A stretch of DNA of 64,000 bases from Alphaproteobacteria bacterium (GCA_004292675.1 RDXO01000017.1:1-64000), one strand, 5' to 3'; positions 52,539 to 61,663 are shown, numbered from the stretch's first letter. The notes: generated by a model not told the origin, from the letters alone. Program-made: numbers and translations.

Positions 52539-52601
52539 TTACGATAGATGCGCTTAATATACACGTAACTGTAACTAACCTATCGTGACGCGGTATAGTT
52601 A
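52539..52601. repeat. Repeat family 3, copy
   Basis: CTTACGATAGATGCGCTTA and GTAACTAACCTATCGTGACG resemble the element at 16942-17001 and the hairpin at 12577-12612. It ends at the stop codon of icd (minus strand), so it may shape the 3' end of that transcript. Confidence 0.45.
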
Positions 52602-53822
52602 CACTTCTTTTTCGTGCATAAGTGTTGCTAGGCGCGTGCGAATAGCATCCATAAATTGACGTGTTGTTTGGTGTGGATGATCAGCACGTATCAATAGGGC
52701 GAGGTCTTTGGTCATAAGCCCTGATTGTACTGTATCAATGCACGCTTGTTCCAAGAGTTCAGTGAATTGCATTAACAGTGTATTGCCGTCAAATTCGGCA
52801 CGGTAATGTAAGCCACGCGTCCACGCAAAAATGCTCGCAATGGGGTTTGTCGATGTCTCTTTGCCTTGTTGATGTTGGCGATAATGGCGTGTGACTGTTC
52901 CGTGCGCCGCTTCGGTTTCTACCGTTGCACCATCGGGCGTGATCAGTACGGAAGTCATGAGTCCGAGAGAGCCAAAGCCTTGTGCGACTACATCGGATTG
53001 CACATCACCATCATAATTTTTACACGCCCAAACAAAACCGCCATCGGATTTTATGGTCATCGCTACCATATCATCAATCAAGCGATGTTCGTAAAATAGA
53101 TTTTTGCTTTCAAAGGCAGGGCGATAATGCGCCTCAAAGACATCATGAAATATGCGCAAAAATGCACCGTCATAATGTTTGAGAATGGTGTTTTTGGTTG
53201 AAAGATAGAGTGGCATAGAGCGCGCTAAGGCATAACGGCAGCACGCATGAGCAAATCCTTCAATCGAGGAATCGACATTATACATAGACATAGCAACGCC
53301 CGCGCCCTCAAAATCATAGACATGATGATGCATCGGTTCACCCGCTTCTGGGGTGAAAGTGAGGGTAAGCGTGCCTTTACTAGGAATAGGGAAATCCGTA
53401 GCGCGATATTGATCACCAAAAGCATGACGACCAACAATAATCGGCTTTGTCCAGCCTTGCACATAACGCGGAATAGCAGGAATAACAATCGGTTCACGGA
53501 AGATAGTGCCACCGAGGATATTGCGAATCGTGCCGTTGGGAGATTTCCACATTTGTTTTAAGTTGAACTCCGCAACACGCGCTTCATCAGGGGTAATCGT
53601 CGCGCATTTGATGCCAACACCGTAGCGTTTTGTGGCTTCGGCAGCTTCAATGGTGATGCGATCATCCGTGGCATCGCGGTTTTGGATGGATAGATCAAAC
53701 GAAACAAGTTGGATGTTCAGATAAGGAAGAATCAGCTCTTCTTTAATCCAATCCCAAATGATGCGCGTCATTTCATCGCCATTCATCTCAACAACAGGGG
53801 TAGTGACATTAATTTTCTGCAT
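52599..53822 (-). CDS. icd: NADP-dependent isocitrate dehydrogenase (eukaryotic-like type II)
   Basis: From ATG 53822 (AAGGA upstream) the protein has 407 residues and starts [20 protein letters not shown]. It shows [27 protein letters not shown] (substrate loop with SPNGTIRN), [22 protein letters not shown] and GTVTRHYR, which place it with the homodimeric NADP enzymes related to eukaryotic IDH1/2. It oxidises isocitrate to 2-oxoglutarate. The malate synthase fragment at 63.7 kb suggests a glyoxylate shunt competing for isocitrate, but no isocitrate lyase is in the window. Confidence 0.94.
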   Translation of the reverse strand: MQKINVTTPVVEMNGDEMTRIIWDWIKEELILPYLNIQLVSFDLSIQNRDATDDRITIEAAEATKRYGVGIKCATITPDEARVAEFNLKQMWKSPNGTIRNILGGTIFREPIVIPAIPRYVQGWTKPIIVGRHAFGDQYRATDFPIPSKGTLTLTFTPEAGEPMHHHVYDFEGAGVAMSMYNVDSSIEGFAHACCRYALARSMPLYLSTKNTILKHYDGAFLRIFHDVFEAHYRPAFESKNLFYEHRLIDDMVAMTIKSDGGFVWACKNYDGDVQSDVVAQGFGSLGLMTSVLITPDGATVETEAAHGTVTRHYRQHQQGKETSTNPIASIFAWTRGLHYRAEFDGNTLLMQFTELLEQACIDTVQSGLMTKDLALLIRADHPHQTTRQFMDAIRTRLATLMHEKEV

Positions 53823-53915
53823 CGATTCAAATCCTTGGAGTAACCATTGGCACATAATGCGCATCTAAACTGAGGTTACGGTACATGATTGATTGCGCAT
53901 TGTAAAGCTAAACCA

Positions 53916-54935
53916 CTATTTTGTTTTTTGTGGAGTAGGTGTTGGAGCGGAAGGTGTGGATAAGGGTGGCTGATTTGCCGTGACGCTAACGCCTTGAGTT
54001 GGTTGTACAGTCTCTTGCGGATCAAGAATGTAATAGGTGCTTCCTTTTTTGAGTCCTAGACGAGCTGCTTGTTGTTTGAATTTTTCTACATCTTCATCAC
54101 GCACCACAGGGCAACCTTGTGATCCTTTGGGGCGTGATGCATCTTCGTTTGCAAAGAGGAAATCATTATGCGCTCCAATATAATCACGTTCTTTTTTCCC
54201 ATCATCATATTCAAGAAAGAATTTGAAATTCATGGGTTGCCCGTCAATAATTTCTGTTGAGGCGGTATCATGATATTGGGTGATGGTGCGTTTTGCATGT
54301 ATGCCATCGCCCACCTTTCCGCTTGAATCGGTTAATAATCCCGGTAGGGGCGCGTTGCGTGCAGATTCTACCGCATCACTATTGGCAAAATTGGGTACAT
54401 CAACCTTTTTGCTTCCGCCAGAAATGAAAGGGATAAGTTCTTGTTTTCCATCTTTTTCAAAGACATGGAATCCCATCGCATAGGGATGACCATCGGCATG
54501 TTGCCCCGCTTTGATGGTGACCATGGCATACACACCCTTTGCACCTGCTTCTTGTTTGATGGCATCAGGGATTTTAATGCGCCCTTGGTAATCCGCAGGG
54601 TTTAGCCATTGTGTATCATTATCTTTTGTTTGATAGGATAAGGTTTGCACGGGAGCGGGTGCAGGTGCAGCTTGAGGCGCAGGAGCAGGCGGAACATAAT
54701 TGACAGGTACGGTTCGTGGTTGCACAACAGGAGGAGGGGGTGTTGTTGTCGGTGTGACGGCTGGGGCAGGAGCAGCTTGCGCTTGTTGCCCTCCGAATAA
54801 TCCGCCAAACATTGATCCTATATTGGGTAGGATGGATGCCATAAATTGTTGTATCTGGGGAAAAAAATTGCCGATCATCGACATAATCTTGCTGAAGAAC
54901 CCCATAATAGGGTTTTGTGGTGTATTATTATCCAT
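53916..54935 (-). CDS. YkuD-like (L,D-transpeptidase-type) protein with amphipathic N-terminus and Pro/Ala linker
   Basis: This 339-residue protein has three parts. The N-terminus (about 10-55) is Phe/Gly/Met-rich and amphipathic (GFFSKIMSMIGNFF, FGGLFGG). A Pro/Ala/Thr linker spans about 55-100. The C-terminal domain carries GAHNDFLFANEDASRPKGSQGCPVV, the order H...S-x-GC of YkuD-fold L,D-transpeptidases and related amidases, with Cys as nucleophile (near residue 278). Such enzymes cross-link or cut peptidoglycan peptides. There is no classical signal peptide, so export would need another route. The HxxS..GC spacing is not canonical; a related hydrolase is possible. Confidence 0.45.
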   Translation of the reverse strand: MDNNTPQNPIMGFFSKIMSMIGNFFPQIQQFMASILPNIGSMFGGLFGGQQAQAAPAPAVTPTTTPPPPVVQPRTVPVNYVPPAPAPQAAPAPAPVQTLSYQTKDNDTQWLNPADYQGRIKIPDAIKQEAGAKGVYAMVTIKAGQHADGHPYAMGFHVFEKDGKQELIPFISGGSKKVDVPNFANSDAVESARNAPLPGLLTDSSGKVGDGIHAKRTITQYHDTASTEIIDGQPMNFKFFLEYDDGKKERDYIGAHNDFLFANEDASRPKGSQGCPVVRDEDVEKFKQQAARLGLKKGSTYYILDPQETVQPTQGVSVTANQPPLSTPSAPTPTPQKTK

Positions 54936-55014
54936 CGGGAAATAGTCCTTGAGTAAAAATCGTATTTATTGAGTATAGATGATTTATATTACCGTATTAT
55001 TACAACGCAACCAC

Positions 55015-55863
55015 TTATTCTGCTAATAATGTACGTAATGATTGTGTGCCTGATCCGCGCCTAGAAGGTTGTTGTTGCGTGTGATGCGGATTCCACCCCG
55101 ACATAAATAATAGCTCGATGGTGGCATGAAGGCGATCTTCAGCATCGCTGAAATGTTCGTGATAATATTGTGAAGCATCCATAAATAATTGGGGGGCGGT
55201 GAAATATTTACTTCGTTCTATGAGGGCATTTTGTTCCCCACTTTGACGTAGTTCGTGCAGTAAGGCGTGCAGCGAAGGGTAGCTTATATCTAAAAGATCG
55301 CTATCAATGACGGGGAGTGCATAGCCCGTGCGTTGCAAGAGCGCGCCTGCATCGCGTACTTCCATAAAAGGTGAGATGCGCGGCGTGATGCCCCCTGTGC
55401 GCTGCATTTCCGCATGGATAAGCGCGATCCGTAGTTCATGCAAGCTACGCGCTCCGTAGGTAACGCATGACATAAGCCCATCAGGGATAAGGGCGTGGCG
55501 CATTTGAATCAACGCCCCAACACAATCATTGAGGTGATGCAGGGTGAGGATGCTGATAATCGCATCAAGGCTATTGGGGGCAAAAGGCAACCATTCTTCA
55601 TCGCATAGGATGCGTAGTGAGCTATCATGTGGGAGTCGTTCCGCCACAAGATCAGCAAAGATGCATGTGCCTATATTGGGAAGATTGCGCCACTCAGTCG
55701 AGGTCGCTCCGATGATCACCACGCGCTCAAAATGTTTATTGATGCACATGATGCGATCCATAAGGCGCGCCTCCGCCTCATGATGCACAAAGGGATCATG
55801 GTGGCAATAGGCAGCACAGCGTTTACGGCGGGAGCGAATAAGGGAACGATCAAACAATATCAT
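55015..55863 (-). CDS. SAM-dependent methyltransferase, NDUFAF5/BioC-like
   Basis: This 282-residue protein opens MILFDRSLIRSRRKRCAAY, the usual start of alphaproteobacterial NDUFAF5-like methyltransferases (FDRxLxRxRRxRAA). SAM-fold elements follow: VVIIGATSTEWRN, RILCDEEWLPFAPNSLDAIISILTLHHLND (post-motif region) and LIPDGLMSC. The glycine-rich SAM motif is weak (IGATS). The mitochondrial homologue hydroxylates a complex I subunit, so methyl transfer is not certain. It is a single gene. Confidence 0.75.
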   Translation of the reverse strand: MILFDRSLIRSRRKRCAAYCHHDPFVHHEAEARLMDRIMCINKHFERVVIIGATSTEWRNLPNIGTCIFADLVAERLPHDSSLRILCDEEWLPFAPNSLDAIISILTLHHLNDCVGALIQMRHALIPDGLMSCVTYGARSLHELRIALIHAEMQRTGGITPRISPFMEVRDAGALLQRTGYALPVIDSDLLDISYPSLHALLHELRQSGEQNALIERSKYFTAPQLFMDASQYYHEHFSDAEDRLHATIELLFMSGWNPHHTQQQPSRRGSGTQSLRTLLAE

Positions 55864-55901
55864 ATGTGTCTTTTAGCAAATAATGGGGAGATTGTCACGA
55901 A

Positions 55902-55922
55902 GAGACCTCTGCATAACTCTCA
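55902..55922. repeat. Palindromic repeat family 2, end fragment
   Basis: AGAGACCTCTGCATAACTCTC is the terminal inverted repeat of family 2 seen at 342-473. Only this end is present, in the gap before the second psd gene. Confidence 0.5.
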
Positions 55923-55999
55923 GTATGTTTTAATGATTGCATAAATATAAGATCTTTGTACAATCACTGTAGATGAACTATCACGGTAAGGATTGAACT

Positions 56000-56731
56000 A
56001 TGTCATTTTTCCACTCATTGCGCACACAGTTGCTTGTTCCGTTATATCCTGCGATGCGACACTATGTGTATGCCTTTCTTGCTTTTTCTGCAATCATGGC
56101 ATTGGTAGTGCCATCTGTGGGTTGTTGGTTTGTTCCTTTGGCGGTGGCGATCAATTATTTTTACCGTGATCCGCAACGATCTGTACCGCAAGGAGCAGGA
56201 TTTGTGGTGGCACATGCTGATGGTATTATTGATCGTATCGAACATGGGGTGTTATTACCTGAAGAAATCCGCACTACCCTACCAGAAGATGTGCAGCAAC
56301 AATCATTTGTGCGTATCTCTATCTATATGAGTTTGTTGGATAATCATATACAGCGTGCGCCTGTTGCGGGTGTGGTGGAGCGTGAGATATTCGTGAAAGG
56401 GATGTATAGCAATGCACAACAGATAGAAGCAGCGCAAAGAAATGAACGCAGCCTTATGGCACTTAAGACGCAGGAAGGGGAATATATCATCTGCTCGCAA
56501 ATTGCAGGTGCGATAAGCCGTGTGGTCGTATGCCAAGCCTTTGAGGGGGATGCATTAGAACGCGGTGCGCGCTATGGTATCATCCGGTTTGGTTGCCGTG
56601 CGGAGCTGTTTATTCCGATGAATTATGCCCTATTAGTATCTGAGGGAACAACCGTCCGTGCAGGAGAAACGATCATGGCACTTCATGCGGATGGCTGCAA
56701 TATGGGTGCGCTTACGTGGAAGATCGTGTAA
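56000..56731 (+). CDS. Phosphatidylserine decarboxylase paralogue with Cys at the processing site
   Basis: This 243-residue protein is collinear with the Psd at 41.9 kb: hydrophobic N-terminus (about 21-52), INYFYRDPQRSVPQGAGFVVA, VRISIYMSLLDNHIQRAP (conserved His116) and YGIIRFGCRAELFIP. The essential cleavage serine of RFGS is replaced by Cys199. Autocleavage to a pyruvoyl prosthetic group needs Ser in known enzymes; Cys permits at most slow processing in E. coli mutagenesis as I recall it. The protein may be a non-decarboxylating partner, or use different chemistry. Its 3' end overlaps convergent trmB by 20 bp. Confidence 0.75.
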   Translation: MSFFHSLRTQLLVPLYPAMRHYVYAFLAFSAIMALVVPSVGCWFVPLAVAINYFYRDPQRSVPQGAGFVVAHADGIIDRIEHGVLLPEEIRTTLPEDVQQQSFVRISIYMSLLDNHIQRAPVAGVVEREIFVKGMYSNAQQIEAAQRNERSLMALKTQEGEYIICSQIAGAISRVVVCQAFEGDALERGARYGIIRFGCRAELFIPMNYALLVSEGTTVRAGETIMALHADGCNMGALTWKIV

Positions 56732-57398
56732 GATGAAAAAATACGGGGGCAATTCCCTGTGCTTCGGCTTTCATCTGATAGCGTGTTGGGTGCCAATCAC
56801 TGGGAGGTGTCGCGCCATCTTCTTGATTCACCCATGTGAAGGCTGATTGCTGAAGGCATTGGTGCGTAATCCATGCCGCATAGTCACGATGATCGGTAGC
56901 AATCCATAGGCTGGCATGAGGGCGCATGATGCGGGCTAAGCGTGCAAATAGTGCAGGGTTGATGATGCGACGTTTATAATGCGCACGCTTGCGCCACGGA
57001 TCAGGGAACAGAATATCCACGCGATTGAGATAGCTATCAGGCATCGCATCAAGCAGTGGATGCACATCATGCGGATGCAGTGCGATATTGGGGATTTTCG
57101 CCTCATCGATGCCCCGTAAACATTGGGCAACGCCATTCAAAAAAGGTTCTGCCCCGAGGCATAAAACTTCAGGGTAACGCTGTGCAATGCTCAAAAGATG
57201 TTCACCACCACCAAAGCCAATTTCTAGCCACACGGCATGATAGGGGGCTGCCCATGCCTCCCATTGCCCATCACTTAGCGGGGTGACGCGTAATTGTGGC
57301 AGGAGATGGTCAATAAGATGCTGTTGTTGATCGGTGAGGGGGCGTGCTTTTACACGCCCGAAGGAGCGCAAGGTGCGCGGATGTTTTAGTATTTGCAT
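56712..57398 (-). CDS. trmB: tRNA (guanine-N7-)-methyltransferase
   Basis: From ATG 57398 (GGAGAC upstream) this protein has 228 residues: HAVWLEIGFGGGEHLLSIAQ (SAM motif), LGAEPFLNGVAQCL, VDILFPDPWRKRAHYKRRIINP (substrate and catalytic region with PDPW-K-H-KRR) and LWIATDHRDYAAW. It makes m7G46 in tRNAs. The frame is open to 57542, but family length and the RBS support this start. It is divergent from fabG, with 31 bp between. Confidence 0.93.
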   Translation of the reverse strand: MQILKHPRTLRSFGRVKARPLTDQQQHLIDHLLPQLRVTPLSDGQWEAWAAPYHAVWLEIGFGGGEHLLSIAQRYPEVLCLGAEPFLNGVAQCLRGIDEAKIPNIALHPHDVHPLLDAMPDSYLNRVDILFPDPWRKRAHYKRRIINPALFARLARIMRPHASLWIATDHRDYAAWITHQCLQQSAFTWVNQEDGATPPSDWHPTRYQMKAEAQGIAPVFFHLTRSST

Positions 57399-57429
57399 TT
57401 TTGTCTCCATGCTAGTACATAGAATATCT

Positions 57430-58167
57430 ATGAAAAATTTAGAAGGAAAAAAAGCACTCATTACGGGTGCATCGGGCGGAATTGGTCTTGCACTCGTTAA
57501 GGCGTTGCAAGAGCAAGGTGCGCATGTGGCAATTTCAGGCACGTCTCAGAGCAAACTGGAGGCGGTGGCGCAGGAACTTGGTGGCGTGGGTGCGGTGCTT
57601 CCCTGCCGTCTTGATGTGGACTCTGAAGTGGCGGCATTGGTTGGGCAAGCAGAGGAAGCACTCGGAGGGCTGGATATTTTAGTGAATAATGCAGGCATTA
57701 CGCGTGATGGCTTAGCTATGCGGATGAAGGATGAAGATTGGGATGCCGTGCTGCATGTGAATCTGGGATCAGCGTTTCGCTTGAGCCGTGCTGCACTTAA
57801 AGGCATGATGAAACAACGCTTTGGACGCATCATCAACATCACTTCTGTGGTGGGCGTGATGGGTAATCCGGGGCAAGCTAATTATTGCGCTTCCAAAGCG
57901 GGTTTAATTGGTATGAGCAAATCCATTGCTGCAGAAGTGGCATCGCGTGGCATCACGGTGAATTGCGTTGCTCCTGGTTTTATCAAAACGCCGATGACGG
58001 ATGCATTAAATGAACAGCAATCAGAGCGCATCACCGCGAATATTCCCGCAGCGACGTTTGGGCTTCCTGAAGATATTGCCCATGCGGTCGCATTTTTGGC
58101 AAGCGAGGGCGCACGCTATATTACAGGGCAGACATTGCATGTCAATGGCGGACTTTTCATGGTGTGA
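57430..58167 (+). CDS. fabG: 3-oxoacyl-[acyl-carrier-protein] reductase
   Basis: From ATG 57430 this 245-residue SDR enzyme has GASGGIGLALVKAL (NADP site), LDVDSE, NNAGITRDGL, the catalytic tetrad N/S/Y/K in INITSVVGVMGNPGQANYCASKAG, and the PGFIKTPMTDAL loop. MKNLEGKKALITG is the usual FabG start. It reduces 3-oxoacyl-ACP in fatty acid elongation. It leads the fabG-nadD-rsfS series. Confidence 0.93.
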   Translation: MKNLEGKKALITGASGGIGLALVKALQEQGAHVAISGTSQSKLEAVAQELGGVGAVLPCRLDVDSEVAALVGQAEEALGGLDILVNNAGITRDGLAMRMKDEDWDAVLHVNLGSAFRLSRAALKGMMKQRFGRIINITSVVGVMGNPGQANYCASKAGLIGMSKSIAAEVASRGITVNCVAPGFIKTPMTDALNEQQSERITANIPAATFGLPEDIAHAVAFLASEGARYITGQTLHVNGGLFMV

Positions 58168-58179
58168 TGAGTGTGATCT

Positions 58180-58797
58180 ATGCAGGTGAAGCAGTTTCAA
58201 TCATTAACATCTGCCTCACCTTTGCGTATTGGTGTGCTGGGGGGGTCGTTCAACCCGCCCCATAGTGGGCATGTGCATCTTGCATTGCACGCACTGAAAG
58301 CCTTGAATCTTGATTATGTGGTGTGGCTGGTGGCGTTGGGCAACCCCTTCAAAGAGGGCAGCGATATGGCATCTTATGCGGTGCGTTATGCACTGACGCA
58401 GCGTATGGTGGGGCATCATCCACGTATGATGGTGACGAACATTGAGCAGCGCATCAAAAAAAACTATACGCGTGATGTGTTGGTGCATCTGCAACGATTC
58501 ATGCCGCAACATCACTTTATTTGGCTGATGGGAGCGGATGGTGCAGCGGGGCTTATGCGATGGCAAAAAGCCCAGCAGATGATGCATCATGTGCCTATTG
58601 CGATCTTTGATCGTGCGCCTGCAACGCATGGGGCATTGCGTAGTTGTTTTGCGTTGCGTTATCCGTCACAACGTGTGGCGCAACCGAGGCATTTAGGACG
58701 TAGCGGGACTCCTGCATGGAGTTATGTATTTATGCCACGTCATCCGATGAGTGCGACGTATTTGCGCAAAACACTTGGCACAGACGCGTTTGTGTAG
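58180..58797 (+). CDS. nadD: Nicotinate-nucleotide adenylyltransferase
   Basis: This 205-residue nucleotidyl transferase has IGVLGGSFNPPHSGHVHLAL (HxGH motif), VVWLVALGNPFK, FIWLMGADGA and the C-terminal MSATYLRK (SxTxxR motif). It makes nicotinate adenine dinucleotide in NAD synthesis. It starts 12 bp after fabG. NadD followed by rsfS is a common bacterial arrangement. Confidence 0.93.
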   Translation: MQVKQFQSLTSASPLRIGVLGGSFNPPHSGHVHLALHALKALNLDYVVWLVALGNPFKEGSDMASYAVRYALTQRMVGHHPRMMVTNIEQRIKKNYTRDVLVHLQRFMPQHHFIWLMGADGAAGLMRWQKAQQMMHHVPIAIFDRAPATHGALRSCFALRYPSQRVAQPRHLGRSGTPAWSYVFMPRHPMSATYLRKTLGTDAFV

Positions 58798-58801
58798 TAT
58801 A

Positions 58802-59203
58802 ATGATAGTTGATAACATAAGGAGCATTATTATCACAATATCATCTCTTATCTCCGATGTGAGCGCGGTAGAGCGTATCATACTCACATCATTGGATAAT
58901 GATAAAGCGGAACATATTTCGCTTATCAATTTACAAGGCAAAACAGATTTCGCGGATGCTATGATCATCGCCGATGGCAGGTCATCGCGTCATGTCGCAT
59001 CAATGGCAGATAAGATCGCAGATCAACTGAAGCAAGAGGGTATTCCTATTCTTGGTGTTGAAGGTACGGAAACATGCGATTGGGTGCTGATTGATGTTGG
59101 CGATATTGTCGTGCATCTGTTCAAACCTGGTATTCGTGATATTTATCAGTTGGATAAAATGTGGTCACGTATGGTACCCGATGTGGAAATCATGCACGTA
59201 TAA
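58802..59203 (+). CDS. rsfS: Ribosomal silencing factor RsfS
   Basis: From ATG 58802 this 133-residue protein has the RsfS core: SLDNDKAEHISLINLQGKTDFADAMIIADGRSSRHVASMADKI, GVEGTETCDWVLIDVGDIVVHLF and RDIYQLDKMW. RsfS binds L14 and blocks subunit joining in starvation. The best Shine-Dalgarno, AAGGAG (58820-58825), lies inside the frame and is followed only by ATT, ATT and ATC codons. A non-standard AUU start, giving a product about 125 residues long, is therefore possible. Confidence 0.88.
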   Translation: MIVDNIRSIIITISSLISDVSAVERIILTSLDNDKAEHISLINLQGKTDFADAMIIADGRSSRHVASMADKIADQLKQEGIPILGVEGTETCDWVLIDVGDIVVHLFKPGIRDIYQLDKMWSRMVPDVEIMHV

Positions 59204-59220
59204 TTTACAGGGGTGCAAGG

Positions 59221-59613
59221 ATGAATATACCGATAAATGCAGTCACATGGGTAGAGATTCCCGTGCTTGATCTTGGTCGTGCGGAAGCGTTTTATGGCGC
59301 AGTGTTTGGGTGGACATTTGAACATACCACGATGCATGGCTTGGAAATGGCAATGATTTCTATGTATCCAGAACAATATGGCGCGAGTGGTGCGCTTGTA
59401 TGCGGGACGGGATATGTACCCGCACAATATGGTGTGCGTGTTTATCTGCATTGTGATGATGTTACCAACGCACTTGCGCGTGTTGTTTATTATGGTGGTG
59501 GAGTCGTTCTATCCACGACACCCATTGAGCCGTGGGGATTTGTTGGAGAGTTCCTTGATTGTGAAGGTAATCTTATCGCGCTACATTGCCCGCCCCAAAC
59601 AGATCGCGCATAA
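59221..59613 (+). CDS. VOC-family (glyoxalase-fold) protein
   Basis: From ATG 59221 (CAAGGA upstream) this 130-residue protein has two VOC beta-alpha-beta-beta-beta modules: VTWVEIPVLDLGRAEAFYGAVFGWTFEH and GVRVYLHCDDVTNALARVVYYGGGVV...FLDCEGNLIALH. The second ends with the metal-ligand Glu/His type segment GNLIALH. Family members include glyoxalases, dioxygenases and binding proteins, so the reaction cannot be named. Spacing to rsfS is 17 bp and it may be in that operon. Confidence 0.8.
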   Translation: MNIPINAVTWVEIPVLDLGRAEAFYGAVFGWTFEHTTMHGLEMAMISMYPEQYGASGALVCGTGYVPAQYGVRVYLHCDDVTNALARVVYYGGGVVLSTTPIEPWGFVGEFLDCEGNLIALHCPPQTDRA

Positions 59614-60657
59614 TCAATGAAGATATTTTTTCGTTAAATCGCCAAGTGATGCTATCAACGCTGTGCCAATATCGCCACCATCCCCCGCAATATCTTGTTG
59701 CAGGATAACGTACATCGCATCCATATGCTTACGGATGACTTGGGCTATTTTATCATGTTCGCCATGCAACTGCACAATCACATCATGCAGAGCATCTGCC
59801 ACCTGTGAGGCAAGGTTATAGCCAAAAGTCCCCGCACGTCCTTTGATGCGCAAGGATGCTTGCGCCATCTGCATTTTGGCGGCTTGCGTCTCATGATGTT
59901 CTGTGAAATGGTGATGCGATTCTTCAAGTTGTTTGAGGTCATTCGCAAACCAATGCAGAAAATCACCTTTTGCTTCATAAATGATTTTTTGCGCAAGACG
60001 CACATTCGCTTCTGAAAATATATCATCAAGATTGACTGATTTGCCAATTTTTTCTTTCAGAGAAAAATCGCGATCCACTAAAAAGACCTCATGTTCTTTT
60101 TGGCCAAGATGGAGTTTATCTTTTGAATATTTCGCAATCGCTGCCTCATCATGTACGCAACGGCGTTCGCCAGAATCGGCATCATAGGGTTCTGTTTTTC
60201 GCCGACGATCAGGACCAATATATTGAGGGCTGACGATAAAAGTGCGGGGGCTTTCGATAACGCGGGTGATTTTCGCGCATAATTGCTTGGCGGTAAATGG
60301 TTTGACCATGAACTCAGTCATGCCAGTATCGCGGGCATATTCAACATTCCAGCGTTTTGCTTGCGCCGTGAGCATGATAACAGGCACCATCGGATTAGGT
60401 GAATCTTTATCACGACGCACTTTTTGAACAAAATTAATGCCATCCATGGGGGACATCATCCAATCCGTAATGATTAAATCGACATTATGGGCATGAAGGA
60501 TATTCAATGCAGCCGTGCCATCGCGTGCGACATGGATGGTGGAAAAACCAAGACTTTTCAATACGCTGCGGATAAGCGTACTCAATTCTTTATCTGGATC
60601 AATCAACATCACGCTGATGTTGGATAGTTGAACATTTTTACTGCCCACCTTTATCAT
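59614..60657 (-). CDS. CheY-like response regulator with helical C-terminal domain
   Basis: Residues 14-135 form a receiver domain: acidic pocket D20/D22, phosphoacceptor Asp65 in LIITDWMMSPMDG, Thr97 and Lys119 in FMVKPF. A linker YIGPDRRRK follows. The last 160 residues are helical (KMQMAQASLRIKGRAGTFGYNLASQVADALHDVI) with no HTH, and could bind protein partners or carry an HPt-like helix bundle. The start has AAGGAG 10 bp upstream. There is no adjacent histidine kinase. It converges with the VOC gene (stops abut). Confidence 0.8.
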   Translation of the reverse strand: MIKVGSKNVQLSNISVMLIDPDKELSTLIRSVLKSLGFSTIHVARDGTAALNILHAHNVDLIITDWMMSPMDGINFVQKVRRDKDSPNPMVPVIMLTAQAKRWNVEYARDTGMTEFMVKPFTAKQLCAKITRVIESPRTFIVSPQYIGPDRRRKTEPYDADSGERRCVHDEAAIAKYSKDKLHLGQKEHEVFLVDRDFSLKEKIGKSVNLDDIFSEANVRLAQKIIYEAKGDFLHWFANDLKQLEESHHHFTEHHETQAAKMQMAQASLRIKGRAGTFGYNLASQVADALHDVIVQLHGEHDKIAQVIRKHMDAMYVILQQDIAGDGGDIGTALIASLGDLTKKYLH

Positions 60658-60783
60658 GCGAATACAACTCCTTTATGTATCAAACTGTGCATTGCATAAG
60701 ACAGATGATTATTACCATTGAAATATTATACTATGAGTATGTTAAGAAAATATGAATGCTTAATAGAGTGCTTTAAGGGGGGG

Positions 60784-61614
60784 TTAACGTACTATAGGTC
60801 GCCATAGGAGAATATCATGATAATAATTCGCATGGGTTTCTGCTACATTCGCCACTAAGGGGGATAGGAGCAGGAGCTTATCATCATCGCAATTTTCACT
60901 ATCATAGGATGCAGCGCAAGCTCGAAAGAGTGTTCCTGCTTGGGTGAACGCGCCTTTGCCGTCAATGCCATGGCTTATTAAGATAAAGGCGGGTAAATTT
61001 GATGGCGATGTGCCGGAAGCAATATTATTTGGTGCATTGCATATCACGGGCAAGTCTGAGGGCGGTGTGTTTACAGGAATATTATTGGGTAGCTTGCATA
61101 TTACAGGATAATCATTCATCTGCCACGGGCTATAACTACGATAGCCATTGGGATAGACACCCGTAGAGCGAATCATGATATAGGTAATACGACGTTTCCA
61201 TGAATCAAAAGCATCATCATCCTTTAGCCCCAATTCGCGCACTGGTACCATGCCAACGATCAGTTGATATTGATCAGGGCTGCCAACAACATTGGGAATC
61301 ATTTGTGTACCATCGAGGGTTACGCTGGGCGTTTGGCATTTGGTGGAACTTCGACCGAAATTGGCTGAATTGAGCGGTACTTCGCGTGATGCAGGGCAGG
61401 GGAGATAATCATGAAATTGTGCATAGAACTGCAAAGACTTCGCAATTTTTTCCATGCGTGTTTGGGTGCTAAGATAGGTTTTTTCTTGGCGTTTTTGTGA
61501 TGCGTCACCGAGCAATGATGCCATAAGCAAGGCAAACATTGTCAAGATGATGGACATTTCAATGAGTGAAAAACCTTCGTGATGGTGTCCGCCGTGATGG
61601 TATGATCTGCGCAT
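60784..61614 (-). CDS. Pseudopilin-like protein (type II secretion/type IV pilus class)
   Basis: This 276-residue protein has a prepilin signal: a His-rich leader (MRRSYHHGGHHHEG) cut before FSLIEMSIILTMFALLMA, with Glu at +5. The globular part has cysteines and the internal repeat YPVICKLPNNIP/LPVICNAPNNIA with PPSDLP/SPSNLP. It resembles large minor pseudopilins. No secretion ATPase, secretin or peptidase gene is beside it, so it must work with genes elsewhere. It shares its strand with a 54-residue protein just upstream. Confidence 0.7.
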   Translation of the reverse strand: MRRSYHHGGHHHEGFSLIEMSIILTMFALLMASLLGDASQKRQEKTYLSTQTRMEKIAKSLQFYAQFHDYLPCPASREVPLNSANFGRSSTKCQTPSVTLDGTQMIPNVVGSPDQYQLIVGMVPVRELGLKDDDAFDSWKRRITYIMIRSTGVYPNGYRSYSPWQMNDYPVICKLPNNIPVNTPPSDLPVICNAPNNIASGTSPSNLPAFILISHGIDGKGAFTQAGTLFRACAASYDSENCDDDKLLLLSPLVANVAETHANYYHDILLWRPIVR

Positions 61615-61663
61615 TCCGTGCCTTCCTAATCATCCATCATATCAAAATTAGATAAAAAATTCT

